Positions 43,777 to 53,660 are shown, numbered from the stretch's first letter. The stretch: 64,000 nt of DNA from Rhizobium sp. SL42 (GCF_021729845.1 NZ_CP063397.1:1192001-1256000); one strand, 5' to 3'. The notes: generated by a model not told the origin, from the sequence alone. Numbers and translations: made by a program.

Positions 43777-45504
43777 ATGGCAGGTTCAATGGAGACGGCG
43801 ATGGACCATCGCACTATCGAGGTGGAGCTTCCGGTCAACGCGACATTGCATCTCTGGTTGAAGGCGGTCTCGCCGGACGAGCCCGGCTCGGTCTCCTTCC
43901 ACAGCGCCAACGGCAAGTTCGGCGAGGTCCAGGCGGTCAATGCCGAGGAGCATTCTTTCCGCATCTACCATGTCTTCGGCGGCGGCTCGATCGAACTGAT
44001 CTACGATCCGGCGGTGACCTCCGTATCGGTCGTCTACTGGTTCACCGCGAGCGACGTGCTGGAGACCGGCATTACGGTATTGCACACCAATCCGGCCAAC
44101 GCGCCGCCGGATCTTCCGGAAGGCTATCATTTTCGCCCGCCGTTCGGCTGGATGAACGATCCGAACGGCTTCGGCCGCTTCGGCGGCAGGCCCCATCTGT
44201 TCTACCAGCATTATTCGCATGGCCGTATCTGGAACAACATGCACTGGGGCCACGCGGTGTCTTCCGACTACCTGCGCTGGCGCCACCTGCCGGTGTTCCT
44301 GTTTCCGTCGGAAGATCTTTCGGTCCGACCCGACAAGCGCGGCGGCGCCTTTTCCGGCTCGGCGATCGCTTTGACGAATGGCCCTGGCATCCGCGTCTTC
44401 TTCACCGAGAAGATCGCCGACCGGGTGCCCGAGCAGGAAATCCAGATGTCGGCAACCTCGGCCGACCTGTTCAGCGCAGGCGCCGCCGAAGTGCTTCTTC
44501 CGCGCCGGCCGGACGGCGAGGGACTGACCTTCGATTTCCGCGACCCGTATGTCTTTCGCGGCCCGGACGGGCGCTGGAAGATGCTGCTCGGCAGCCAGAG
44601 CGATGCTGGCGGCGTCATCTTGCTCTACGAGACGGAGGACAACGCGGCGGCCGGCGGCTGGACCTATCTCGGCAAGCTTTATACCGAGACCCGCTATGAG
44701 ACCTCGGCCCTGGAATGCCCTTGCCTGCTGCCGATCGACGGCGATCCGCGCGATCCCGCCACCCGCTGGGCGCTGATCTACGGCCTGATGAACGGGGAGG
44801 ACAAGGAAACCGGTCGCCGCAACCTGTCCATGGTCGATGTCGGCTGGTTCGATGGCCGGAGCTTTACCAAGGAATTCGGCCGCGAGCTGGATTTCGGCAC
44901 CGACAACTATGCCTTCCAGGCCTTTGTCGATGCCGGCAGTCCGGTAGGCATCGGCTGGCTCGGCAACTGGGCCGATACCGGTCCGACGATCGATTTCCCC
45001 ACGGCCATGAGCCTGCCGCGCACGCTGTTGCTGGAGGATGGCGAATTGCTGACGCCGCCGATCGGGGCTGCCGAAAGCCTGCGCTCGCGCATGCTCGACC
45101 GCACAAGGCTGGCCGCCGGCCAGACGGTGGCGCTGCCGCATGGTGCGGCCGAAATCGTCTTCGACCTCAGCGAGCCGGGGGCGGCCTTCCATCTCGAACT
45201 CGACCATCCCGAGATGCGGCTCGCCGTGACCCAGCACGACGAGGGCCTGGAAATCGTCCAGGAACACACGCATGTCGAGGGCCTGCTGAACGCCGGCACG
45301 CCTGCTCCCCGCTATCTCGCCAAGGCGGTCAAGGCAAAACGGTTTCGCGTCTTCATCGACTATGGCTCGCTGGAGATTTTCGCCGATGGCGGGCGCCATG
45401 CGGGCAGCAAACGCATCACCGGTTTTGCACCGGTGCGGGCGCTGCGGCTGGCGGCCGAGCCGGGTGTCATCGTCCATGCCACCGTCTGGGCCCTCAGATT
45501 GTAG
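43777..45504 (+). CDS. GH32 family fructosidase (levanase/invertase type)
   Basis: 575 aa. The beta-propeller has the nucleophile motif FGWMNDPNGFG (about 122-132), the transition-state Asp in FDFRDPYVF (about 252-258) and the acid/base Glu in SALECPCLL (about 311-317). The C-terminal beta-sandwich begins near residue 430. Residues 1-110 form an extra N-terminal module ahead of the catalytic domain. No signal peptide, so the enzyme is probably cytoplasmic and acts on imported sucrose or fructo-oligosaccharides. GGAG is eight bases before the ATG. No sugar transporter is adjacent. Confidence 0.9.
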   Translation: MAGSMETAMDHRTIEVELPVNATLHLWLKAVSPDEPGSVSFHSANGKFGEVQAVNAEEHSFRIYHVFGGGSIELIYDPAVTSVSVVYWFTASDVLETGITVLHTNPANAPPDLPEGYHFRPPFGWMNDPNGFGRFGGRPHLFYQHYSHGRIWNNMHWGHAVSSDYLRWRHLPVFLFPSEDLSVRPDKRGGAFSGSAIALTNGPGIRVFFTEKIADRVPEQEIQMSATSADLFSAGAAEVLLPRRPDGEGLTFDFRDPYVFRGPDGRWKMLLGSQSDAGGVILLYETEDNAAAGGWTYLGKLYTETRYETSALECPCLLPIDGDPRDPATRWALIYGLMNGEDKETGRRNLSMVDVGWFDGRSFTKEFGRELDFGTDNYAFQAFVDAGSPVGIGWLGNWADTGPTIDFPTAMSLPRTLLLEDGELLTPPIGAAESLRSRMLDRTRLAAGQTVALPHGAAEIVFDLSEPGAAFHLELDHPEMRLAVTQHDEGLEIVQEHTHVEGLLNAGTPAPRYLAKAVKAKRFRVFIDYGSLEIFADGGRHAGSKRITGFAPVRALRLAAEPGVIVHATVWALRL

Positions 45505-45549
45505 GGACGTTTGCTCGGTCCCCGTTGGTGAAGCGAACGGCTGTCTCGA

Positions 45550-47004
45550 TCAGGCCTGCACCACATCGTCATGCTCTGCCGTCTCCTGTGTCTGCGGCGA
45601 GCCGTCCACTGTTTGGCGCACCCTGACGACCGTGACCGAACAGGGCGCCGTTCCGGCGACCTCGGCCGACACGCTACCCATCAGCGAGCGCATCGTCGAG
45701 TTGGGCCTGGCGCCCATGACGATGTGGTCGACATTGTTGTCGCGGGCAAAGGTGAGGATGGCACTGGCGGTCGAGACTGCCTCGATGACGTGAAAGGTGA
45801 CATCGCCGTCTTTCTGGCCAAGCGGCGCGGCCCAGTGTTTCAGCTCAACCAGCCGCATGACATGTTTGTTGTTGCCCTCGGCGTCGAGATCGTTGTCGAG
45901 CGCGATCCGGGCGATCTTCAGGACGTTCAGGCAGGCAATGCGGGCATGCGGCCGGTTGCGGGTGATCTGGCTGACGGTGTGCCGTAAGGCCTCGGCCAGA
46001 TCCTGCGAAGCTTCGCCGAGGTCGATCGCCACCAGCACGATCGGCGCATTGGCGAGGATCGCGGCCGCCCCCTGTGGCCGCACAAGCTCGATCGGGTCGG
46101 GATGAAGGCGCCGTTTCAGGCGGGCGCTCCATGGATCGCGGCCGGTCTTTTCCGCCCGCGCCGTCAGCCGCACATGGAACAGGTCACCCAGGTCCAGCGC
46201 CAGCTGTGCCGCGGTCTGGTAGCGCCGGGCCGGGTCGATTTCCAGGCAGCGCAGGATCACTTCCTGGAACGCCTTGGATACCATCGGGTTGAGTTCGCGC
46301 GGCGGCGGCGGGTCCCACCACAGGCGCTTCTTCAGGCCCTTCATTCGCTGCGGATCGCCAAACGGCCGCCGCCCGGTGGAGAAGAAATACATCATTACCC
46401 CGAGTGCAAACAGGTCGGAGCGAAAATCGCTGCGCACGCCGAGAATCTGTTCCGGCGCCATATAGGGTGCCGTGCCATAGGGCAGGCGGAATTCCTCGTC
46501 CATCAGGTCTGGAAGCTCGAGGTGGCGGGCAAGACCATAGTCGACGAGCACCGCTTCGCCGGTCACGCGAAACAGGATGTTGGACGGCTTGATGTCGAGA
46601 TGCACCACCTTTTGCCGGTGCAGGTCGATCAGCGCTATGGCCACCTTTGTTGCCACGTCGATCACCTCAGGCTGAGGCCGGGGCAGGCGGTCGAGTTCGG
46701 GATAGAGGGACTTGCCCGGCAACTGCTCGAAGACGATGTAGGGCACGCGGGCAAAATCGCCATTGGCGACAAAGCGCGGCACATGCGGACCGCCGATGCG
46801 CGGCAGGATCATCTGCTCCATCTCGAAACCGACGATCATTGCGGGATCGGTGCCGCTGCCCATTTCCGGCACCTTCATCAGCAAGGGGCCGGGATGATCG
46901 GCATGGGTGACGTGATAGAGCTTCGCCATGCCGCCGGTATGGGCAAGCGTGCCGATGGCAAATCCGTCGATGATATCGCCTTCCTTCAGACGTCCCTTGG
47001 GCAT
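45550..47004 (-). CDS. Hanks-type Ser/Thr kinase fused to universal stress domain
   Basis: 484 aa. Residues about 12-280 are a eukaryotic-like protein kinase: nucleotide loop TLAHTGGMAKLYHV, ATP lysine in LLMKVPE, catalytic loop VVHLDIKPSNILF (HLD in place of HRD), metal motif LVDYGLAR (DYG for DFG) and GTAPYMAPEQ. Residues about 325-465 are a UspA-type domain with the ATP-binding signature IVMGARPNSTMRSLMGSVSA. No transmembrane helix, so it is cytoplasmic. A metallophosphoesterase gene lies 15 bases upstream on the same strand, so the two are likely cotranscribed. Targets unknown. Confidence 0.9.
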   Translation of the reverse strand: MPKGRLKEGDIIDGFAIGTLAHTGGMAKLYHVTHADHPGPLLMKVPEMGSGTDPAMIVGFEMEQMILPRIGGPHVPRFVANGDFARVPYIVFEQLPGKSLYPELDRLPRPQPEVIDVATKVAIALIDLHRQKVVHLDIKPSNILFRVTGEAVLVDYGLARHLELPDLMDEEFRLPYGTAPYMAPEQILGVRSDFRSDLFALGVMMYFFSTGRRPFGDPQRMKGLKKRLWWDPPPPRELNPMVSKAFQEVILRCLEIDPARRYQTAAQLALDLGDLFHVRLTARAEKTGRDPWSARLKRRLHPDPIELVRPQGAAAILANAPIVLVAIDLGEASQDLAEALRHTVSQITRNRPHARIACLNVLKIARIALDNDLDAEGNNKHVMRLVELKHWAAPLGQKDGDVTFHVIEAVSTASAILTFARDNNVDHIVMGARPNSTMRSLMGSVSAEVAGTAPCSVTVVRVRQTVDGSPQTQETAEHDDVVQA

Positions 47005-47019
47005 GATCGCGGCCTCTCC

Positions 47020-47760
47020 CTAGCGTCCCTGGAACAGCCGGGTCGCCAGGCTCTCCGGCAGCGAGGCGGCGCGGATCGCGCTGGCGGCGGTGCCGATGTC
47101 ATAGGCTGTGCGACGAAACGAAAGCTCGCCGAGAGCCGTGTCATAGAGCGCGTAGGCCGCCGCCGGATTGCCGTCGCGCGGTTGGCCGACCGAGCCGATG
47201 ACCGCGAGCCATCGGCGTGGCGCAGCGAGCGGAATGCCGATCTCCGATGTCGGGGTGAAGGCCGTCACCTTGCCGCCCTGGCTGCAGCCATAGAGGCAGG
47301 GCCGGTGCACATGGCCGCAAAAGCTCAGGCGCGGCGTGCAGCCGTCGAAATGCGCAAGCGCCGTCGTGGCATCGGTGACATAGCGGAAGCGGCCGGGCGC
47401 CGATCCGTCGGCATGCACATAGAGCCGGTCGTCTTCCTCGATGGTCATCGGCAGGCCGGCAAGGTAGGCCCGCTGGCGCGGTTCCAGCGTCATGCGCGTC
47501 CAGTCGATGGCGATGCCGGCCGCCGATGTCATCGAATAGCCCGGGTCGATGATCGCCTGGTCGTGATTGCCGCGAATGACCACGGCGCCTTCTGCGGCAA
47601 GCGCGATCGTCCTGTCGACGCACCACCGCGGATCGCCGCCATAACCGACGATGTCGCCGAGAATGACGAAGCGCTCGGCACCGCGGGCAAGCGCATCGGC
47701 CATCACCGCCTCATAGGCCTGGCGGTTGCCGTGGATGTCGGACAGCAATGCGATCTTCAT
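47020..47760 (-). CDS. Metallophosphoesterase (YfcE/MJ0936-like)
   Basis: 246 aa. Di-metal motifs: LLSDIHGNRQA, ILGDIVGYGGDP, IRGNHDQAI, YVHADG and CGHVHRP. Such proteins hydrolyse phosphodiesters or phosphoproteins; the substrate is open. MKIALLSD at 47760 is the natural start, with GGGAGGG upstream; the frame extends to 47901 without sense. It precedes the kinase-Usp gene, so kinase and a possible phosphatase may be coexpressed. Confidence 0.88.
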   Translation of the reverse strand: MKIALLSDIHGNRQAYEAVMADALARGAERFVILGDIVGYGGDPRWCVDRTIALAAEGAVVIRGNHDQAIIDPGYSMTSAAGIAIDWTRMTLEPRQRAYLAGLPMTIEEDDRLYVHADGSAPGRFRYVTDATTALAHFDGCTPRLSFCGHVHRPCLYGCSQGGKVTAFTPTSEIGIPLAAPRRWLAVIGSVGQPRDGNPAAAYALYDTALGELSFRRTAYDIGTAASAIRAASLPESLATRLFQGR

Positions 47761-47966
47761 GCAGATTATGGCCCTCCCGGCCGTGATCTCGCTCCCTGCG
47801 CCGCAGCGGCGGAGTGGCAAGCATAGATAGCTTCCGGGGCCGGCGCTATTGGCCGGAAGACGAAGAGCAGAAAGAGGAAGAAGAGGAGGAGATTGACCCA
47901 CGTCATCCGGTTGTCAGGATTGCCGATGTAGCGTGAGCGTGGACAATCCCCCTGCGAGGCACGATC

Positions 47967-49457
47967 ATGAACAGCCAGGACATCCCGTCTTCCGCCATGC
48001 GCGCCAGCGCCCTGCTGGACGAACTGACCGCCTTGCGCGCGCAGATCCTCGATGACGTGCCGGAACGCTTGGCCATGCTGACCGCAGGCCAACAGACCGC
48101 GGACCCGGCAGTCGTCAATCTGATCCACTATCTGCTGCTGCGCCGCAACGATATCCGGCCGCTGCAGCGACGCCTGATGGCGCTTGGCCTGTCCTCGCTC
48201 GGCCGTCTGGAGGGCCGTGTGCTTGTCACTCTCGACGCAGTGATCGCAGCGCTTGCCGCGCTTGCCGGCCGCGACGTATCCGGCGATCCGCCGATGGAAA
48301 CGGACTATTTCGCCGGCGAGGCACGCCTTGCGGCAGCGGCTGAAACCTTGATGGGGCCGGAACCGGACGGCCGTCGCACCCGCATCATGGTCACGCTGCC
48401 GAGCGAGGCGGCCGACGGGCCGGATCTGGTTCTCGATCTCGCCCGTGCCGGCATGGATGTCGCGCGGATCAACTGCGCCCATGATGACGTCAAGGCCTGG
48501 ACGCGCATGGCCGGCTTCGTCAGGGCGGCGGCGAAAGTCGTCGGCCGCGACATCGCCGTTCTGATGGACATCGCCGGGCCGAAGATCCGCACAGCAGAGG
48601 TCGTTCTGCCGGAAAAGAAGGCGCGGCTGCAGGTTGGCGACCGTGTGCGACTGGTGACGCAGGGCAAGCCGCGTGTCTGCGAGGCAGCCCGGTTTTCCGC
48701 CTGTGTCTCGCTGCCGCAGATCGTCACGCGACTGCGCATCGGCGACAGGCTTCGCTACGATGACGGAAAGCTGGAAGCGGTGGTCGAAAGCCTGTCTGAA
48801 GGCGAGGCGGTGGTTCTGGTCCGCAAGACCAAGGCGGGCGGCACGAAGCTGAAAGAGGAAAAGGGCATCAACCTCCCCGATACGTCTCTCGGCCTTTCAC
48901 CCCTGACGACAAAGGACGAGGCGGACCTGGCCTCGGTCATCGTGCTCGCGGACATCATCGGATATTCCTTCGTCAGCCAGCCGGAGGACATCGATCTTCT
49001 CGATGCGGTGCTGGAACGCCTTGGCCAGGCCGGCCGCAAGCTCGGGCTGATCGCCAAGATCGAACAGCCGCAAGCGGTCAGCAACTTGCCGGCACTGATT
49101 GTCCGCGCCCGTGAGCGCGGCCCCTTCGGCGTGATGATCGCGCGCGGCGACCTGGCCGCCGAGATCGGCTTCGAGCGACTGGCCGAAATGCAGGAGGAGA
49201 TCCTGTGGATCTGCGAGGCCGCCTCGGTGCCGTGCATCTGGGCGACGCAGGTGCTCGAAGACATGGTCAAGCAGGGAATCCCGACCCGCGGTGAAATGAC
49301 CGACGCGGCCATGGCCGCGCGTGCCGAATGCGTGATGCTGAACAAGGGGCCGGCGGTCGTCGAGGCCGTCAGCATGCTCGACCGGCTCTTGGCGCGGATG
49401 GATGGCCATGTCTTCAAGAAGACGCCGACGCTGCGGGCGCTGTCGTCGTGGCAGTGA
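47967..49457 (+). CDS. Pyruvate-kinase-like protein, atypical (N-terminal extension, no C domain)
   Basis: 496 aa. Residues about 138-460 follow pyruvate kinase: RRTRIMVTLPS, INCAHDD (LNFSHG in classical enzymes), DIAGPKIRTAEV, the B-domain GDRVRLV to KGINLPD, the catalytic Lys in AKIEQPQAV, MIARGDLAAEIG, and ATQVLEDMVKQGIPTRGEMTDAAMA. The allosteric C-terminal domain is missing, and 1-137 is a helical extension not found in PykA/PykF. Activity is plausible but key positions differ (Ser to Ala in the NxxH loop). Divergent from the phosphoesterase-kinase pair. Confidence 0.82.
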   Translation: MNSQDIPSSAMRASALLDELTALRAQILDDVPERLAMLTAGQQTADPAVVNLIHYLLLRRNDIRPLQRRLMALGLSSLGRLEGRVLVTLDAVIAALAALAGRDVSGDPPMETDYFAGEARLAAAAETLMGPEPDGRRTRIMVTLPSEAADGPDLVLDLARAGMDVARINCAHDDVKAWTRMAGFVRAAAKVVGRDIAVLMDIAGPKIRTAEVVLPEKKARLQVGDRVRLVTQGKPRVCEAARFSACVSLPQIVTRLRIGDRLRYDDGKLEAVVESLSEGEAVVLVRKTKAGGTKLKEEKGINLPDTSLGLSPLTTKDEADLASVIVLADIIGYSFVSQPEDIDLLDAVLERLGQAGRKLGLIAKIEQPQAVSNLPALIVRARERGPFGVMIARGDLAAEIGFERLAEMQEEILWICEAASVPCIWATQVLEDMVKQGIPTRGEMTDAAMAARAECVMLNKGPAVVEAVSMLDRLLARMDGHVFKKTPTLRALSSWQ

Positions 49458-49508
49458 CGGGGCGCTGATGGGAAGCCATGTTGCCCGATCGTTGCATGAG
49501 GCTGCGGC

Positions 49509-52500
49509 CTATTCCGCCGCCGCCGCCCGTTTCTGAGAATACACCTGGGTGATGAAGGCGCGCAGTGCTGCGGGCCTGACCGGCTTGTGCTGCAGCGTGA
49601 TCGAATGCCTTTCGGCCTCGGCCCGGACCTCGGCCGTGCGGTCGGCGGTGATCAACAGGGCCGCAACGTCGGCCTGATAAAGTGCCCGGAGCCTGAGGAC
49701 GGCTCCGATACCGCTGCCGTCGCCCAGATGGTAATCGGCAATGACCAGATCCGGCGGCTGGGTTTCCGTCGAGATCAGCGCGTCCATCTCCTCGATCGAG
49801 CCGGCGCATTGCACGCTGCAGCCCCAGCCGGAAACCAGCAGCGCCATGCCTTCGAGGATCTTCGGCTCGTTGTCGATGCACAGCAACCGCAAGCCCTGGA
49901 GCGGCAGGCTGGCGTGATCGGATGCAGCAAGCGGCACGACGCCGGGGCTCAGCGGCTTGGCGATTTCGAGCGGCATGACCACGCGGAAGGTCGTGCCTTT
50001 GCCGGGCTTTGAGGCAAGTTCCACCGGATGATGCAGCACGCGGGCGATGCGATCGACGATCGACAGGCCGAGGCCCAGACCCGAGGCCGTGCGCATGCCT
50101 TCCTCCAGCCGGGCGAATTCCTTGAACACCGTGCGGAATTTGGACGCCGGGATGCCGATGCCGCTGTCGGTGACCTGGATGATGACCTTGTCGCCCTGGC
50201 GCCGGGCACCGACCACGACGCGACCGGCGGGGGTATATTTGATCGCGTTGGAAACGAGGTTCTGCACCAGCCGCCGCAGCAGATTGGGGTCGGATCGGAC
50301 CGCAAGCCTGGTCGGCATGACCACCAGTTTGACGTTCTTCTCCCGCGCCAGCGGCGCAAAGTCCGTCTCGATGCGTTCCAGCAATCCGTTCAGCGCGACG
50401 GTGGAGAAGCGTGGTTTCATCGCACCGGTGTCGAGGCGCGATATGTCGAGCACCGCGCCGAGAATGCTCTCGACCGATTCAAGGGCTGAATCGATATTGC
50501 GCACCAGCGCGCTGTTGTCGGACGCACCCAGCCGTTCGACCAGCGACGAGGAATAGAGCCGCGCCGCATTGAGCGGCTGGAGAATGTCATGGCCGGCAGC
50601 TGCAAAGAAGCGCGTCTTGCCGATATTGGCATCGTCCGCCGCCGCCCTTGCCTCGGCCAGCGCGTGGTTGACCCGCGTCAATTCGGCTGTGCGCTCGCTG
50701 ACGCGCTGTTCCAGCGTTTCGTTCGCCTGCTTCAGCGCCCGGTCGGCTTCCACCTGCGCGGTGATATCGGTGAAGGTCGCAACAATGCCCTTGTCGGGCA
50801 TCAGGTTGCAGCGCACTTCGAGAATGCGATCGCCGCCGGAAAGCACAATACGGAACGGGTTGTCGAACTGATGGAAGCTGCGCACCACCGCCGACTGGCC
50901 TGCCTTGGTCACGTCACCACGCTGCATCAGGATGGCGATGATGTCGGTGAGCGGAAAGCCGACCTGGCCGACATGCTCGGGCAGGTCGAGCAGGCTGCGG
51001 AAGCGCCGGTTCCAGATCGTCAGGCGGTCGGATGCATCGAAAACGGCAATGCCCTGCTCCATCTGTGACAGCGCGGTCTGCAGCATGTCCTGATTGTACT
51101 GCAGCGCTTCGGACGCCTGGTCGAGCAGCCAGACGGTATCGGCAGACGTGTCCTCCGCTTTCTGCAGGATCAGCGACAGGACAAGCCGGGCAGACGAAGA
51201 GCCGATGGCGCTGCCCAGCAACTGTTCGGAGAAATGAATGAAGGCCATGTCGGCCGGACTGTCGTCCGCCAGCTTGCGGCCGACCTTCTGCTCGTAGGTG
51301 CGGAACGAGCGCTCCATGCGTTCGTCGCCGAGATAACGGGCAATGGCCGCCTTCAGATCGCCGACGGCAACGCTGGTTTTCCAGCCTCGGGTGGCGAAAT
51401 GCGAGTGGGCATGACGCTTGACGAAGATATCGGACTGGATGCGCTCGACAGGCCTCGGATTGCGGCTGAGCGAGCCGATGATGAAGGCGGCGGTGTTGAC
51501 CGCGAGGCTGAACAGCGTGGCGTTGACGAGCGAATCCGCAAAGGCGGGTTCGAACATCTGCAGGCCGGGCAGCAGGAAGCCGAGCACGGCGGACGCGATC
51601 CACGAGTGGTCGATGGCACCGAGGCTGGGCAGGAACAGGAGATAGGCCCAGACGAAGAAGCCGGATGTCAGGCCGGCGATCGCGCCGCGCGCATTGGCCC
51701 GGCGCCAGATCAGCCCGCCGAACATAGCCGGCGCGATCTGGGCAATCGCGGTGAACGACAGGAGACCGATCGAGGCAAGGCCGGTCGAATTGTCGGCCGA
51801 GCGATAATAGACATAGCCGAGCAGCATGACGCCGAAGATTGCGGTACGGCGGATATGCAGCAGGGTCTTGGCGAAATTTGCCCGCTGGCTGGGGCGCTCC
51901 AGCAGCTTCTGCCTGAGGAAGATCGGCAGCACCATGTCGTTCGATATCATGATGGCAAGCGCCACAGATGCGACGATCACCATGGCGGTTGCTGCGGAAA
52001 ATCCGCCGATGAAGGTCAGCAGCGAGACCAGGCTTGCGCCGGCATGCAATGGCAGGGACAAGACATAGAGATCGGCGTCGCCGGTCCCGCCGAAGGTCAT
52101 GATCCCGCCGATGGCCGCCGGCAGCACGAAAATGTTGATGGCGATCAGGTAGATCGGCATCAGGATGCCGGCGAGCCGCAGTTCGCGCGGCGTGCGGTTT
52201 TCCACTACCGTCACGTGGAACTGGCGCGGCAGCATGATGATGGCAAAGGCCGAAAGCGCGATCAGCAGCAGCCAGCGGGCAGGCGGCGTCTGGTAGGAGA
52301 GCGCTGCCATCACCGCTTCGCTGTCCTGTGCCTTGTGCCAGAGATCGGCCGGCCCGTCGAAAATGAAGAACAGCACGAAGAAGCCGAGTGTCCAGAAAGC
52401 CACCAGCTTGACCACCGATTCCATCGCGATCGCCAGGATCAGGCCGTCCTGATGCTCGGTTGCATCGGTGTGACGGGTGCCGAAGATCACCGCGAAACAG

Positions 52501-53021
52501 GCCAGCATGAAGGCGACGATCAGCGGCAGGTCGATGAAGTAGAGATTGCCGGTGCCGATGCCGTAGGCGCTGGGGTCCATGACGGTGGCGACCGAGCTGG
52601 AGACCGCTTTCAGCTGCAGGGCGATATATGGAATGATGCCGACCAGATAGATGATCGTTACCAGCATGCCGACGATCGGATTCTTGCCGTAGCGGGCCGC
52701 GACGAAGTCGGCGCCGGAGGTGATCTTCTCGGTCTTGGCCAGCTCGACGATGCGCCGGAGGATCGGCATGCCGAGCGTGTACATCAGGATCGGACCGATA
52801 TAGATGCCCATGAATTCCAGCCCGCGCTCGGCCGCGAGCCCGACGCCGCCGAAATAGGTCCAGGATGTGCAATAGACCGCAAGGCTGAGTGCATAGACGG
52901 CGGGCCTGCCGCCGGCGGGAACGCCGCTGACACGCGATCTGCGGTCGCCGTAGCTGGCCACGGCGAACAGAAACAGCAGATAGCCGAGAGACGACGCGAC
53001 GATAATCCAGCCGGGGAGCAC
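49509..53021 (-). CDS. Hybrid sensor histidine kinase with SLC5-type sodium/solute symporter domain
   Basis: 1170 aa. Residues 1 to about 520 hold 13 or so membrane helices of the SLC5/PutP family (GADFVAARYGKNPIVGML, LPRQFHVTVVENRTPRELR), then a PAS domain near 645-760 (GIAVFDASDRLTIWNRRFRSLL), a coiled coil, HisKA with the phospho-His in AAGHDILQPLNAARL (about 810), HATPase (NLVSNAIKYTP, ARLEEGMRTASGLGLGLSIV) and a receiver with Asp in VIADYHLGDG (about 1094). The CbrA/NahK-type architecture implies sensing coupled to transport. GTG at 53021 has AGGAGG five bases before it; the longer frame lacks a site. No separate regulator gene is adjacent. Confidence 0.9.
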   Translation of the reverse strand: MLPGWIIVASSLGYLLFLFAVASYGDRRSRVSGVPAGGRPAVYALSLAVYCTSWTYFGGVGLAAERGLEFMGIYIGPILMYTLGMPILRRIVELAKTEKITSGADFVAARYGKNPIVGMLVTIIYLVGIIPYIALQLKAVSSSVATVMDPSAYGIGTGNLYFIDLPLIVAFMLACFAVIFGTRHTDATEHQDGLILAIAMESVVKLVAFWTLGFFVLFFIFDGPADLWHKAQDSEAVMAALSYQTPPARWLLLIALSAFAIIMLPRQFHVTVVENRTPRELRLAGILMPIYLIAINIFVLPAAIGGIMTFGGTGDADLYVLSLPLHAGASLVSLLTFIGGFSAATAMVIVASVALAIMISNDMVLPIFLRQKLLERPSQRANFAKTLLHIRRTAIFGVMLLGYVYYRSADNSTGLASIGLLSFTAIAQIAPAMFGGLIWRRANARGAIAGLTSGFFVWAYLLFLPSLGAIDHSWIASAVLGFLLPGLQMFEPAFADSLVNATLFSLAVNTAAFIIGSLSRNPRPVERIQSDIFVKRHAHSHFATRGWKTSVAVGDLKAAIARYLGDERMERSFRTYEQKVGRKLADDSPADMAFIHFSEQLLGSAIGSSSARLVLSLILQKAEDTSADTVWLLDQASEALQYNQDMLQTALSQMEQGIAVFDASDRLTIWNRRFRSLLDLPEHVGQVGFPLTDIIAILMQRGDVTKAGQSAVVRSFHQFDNPFRIVLSGGDRILEVRCNLMPDKGIVATFTDITAQVEADRALKQANETLEQRVSERTAELTRVNHALAEARAAADDANIGKTRFFAAAGHDILQPLNAARLYSSSLVERLGASDNSALVRNIDSALESVESILGAVLDISRLDTGAMKPRFSTVALNGLLERIETDFAPLAREKNVKLVVMPTRLAVRSDPNLLRRLVQNLVSNAIKYTPAGRVVVGARRQGDKVIIQVTDSGIGIPASKFRTVFKEFARLEEGMRTASGLGLGLSIVDRIARVLHHPVELASKPGKGTTFRVVMPLEIAKPLSPGVVPLAASDHASLPLQGLRLLCIDNEPKILEGMALLVSGWGCSVQCAGSIEEMDALISTETQPPDLVIADYHLGDGSGIGAVLRLRALYQADVAALLITADRTAEVRAEAERHSITLQHKPVRPAALRAFITQVYSQKRAAAAE

Positions 53022-53221
53022 TTTGACCTCCTGAGTGGCACCCGGTCGAACCTTAGGGGAAGTCGACGGCTTTTGAAATCGTCTTCGGATTGACCTTAAG
53101 TCGAAGATGAAACAGGCAAATTCGAAATTGACCATTTCCGAATGGACAAACTTTCTTTAACCATGACGGTGGGACTGCCGAACGCGAAGGTGGCCTGGTC
53201 AGGGAAACAAAGGAGAGCGGT

Positions 53222-53647
53222 ATGCTGAACGAATTCAAGACATTCATTGCACGCGGCAATGTCATGGACCTTGCCGTGGGTGTCATCATCGGGGGCGCCT
53301 TCGGCCTCATCGTCAATTCGCTGGTCCAGGACATAGTCATGCCGATCGTCGGCGTGATTTTCGGCGGCTTCGACTTCTCCAACTATTTCCTGCCGCTGAG
53401 CGACAAGGTGACGGCGACATCGCTGGCGGCTGCGCGCGAACAGGGCGCCGTGTTCGCCTACGGCAATTTCATCACGGTGGTGATCAATTTCGTCATTCTT
53501 GCCTGGATCATCTTCCTCATGGTCAAGGGTGTGAACACGCTGCGCAAGTCGCTGGAGAAGCAGGAAAAGCAGGCCGCCGAGGATGCGCCTCCGCCAGCCG
53601 ACATCCAGCTGCTCACCGAAATCCGCGACCTTCTGAAGAAGGCCTGA
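53222..53647 (+). CDS. mscL: Large-conductance mechanosensitive channel MscL
   Basis: 141 aa. N-terminal amphipathic [22 protein letters not shown]1 with [18 protein letters not shown], a periplasmic loop, TM2 [19 protein letters not shown] and the C-terminal helix with [12 protein letters not shown]. Releases solutes during osmotic downshock. AGGAGAGCGG precedes the ATG. Divergent from the SLC5 histidine kinase; a hairpin follows it. Confidence 0.96.
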   Translation: MLNEFKTFIARGNVMDLAVGVIIGGAFGLIVNSLVQDIVMPIVGVIFGGFDFSNYFLPLSDKVTATSLAAAREQGAVFAYGNFITVVINFVILAWIIFLMVKGVNTLRKSLEKQEKQAAEDAPPPADIQLLTEIRDLLKKA

Positions 53648-53660
53648 TCTATTTTGCGCG

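Noticed and set aside
43786..45477. 563-residue open frame opposite the GH32 gene
   Set aside because: GH32 catalytic motifs are unmistakable on the plus strand.
51234..53093. 619-residue open frame opposite the SLC5 histidine kinase
   Set aside because: Very high Gln/Asp/Arg/Gly content reflecting antisense of hydrophobic codons, no start signal.
53120..53160. Imperfect ATTCG...CGAAT palindrome upstream of mscL
   Set aside because: Arms need a bulge to pair and there is no supporting second site.
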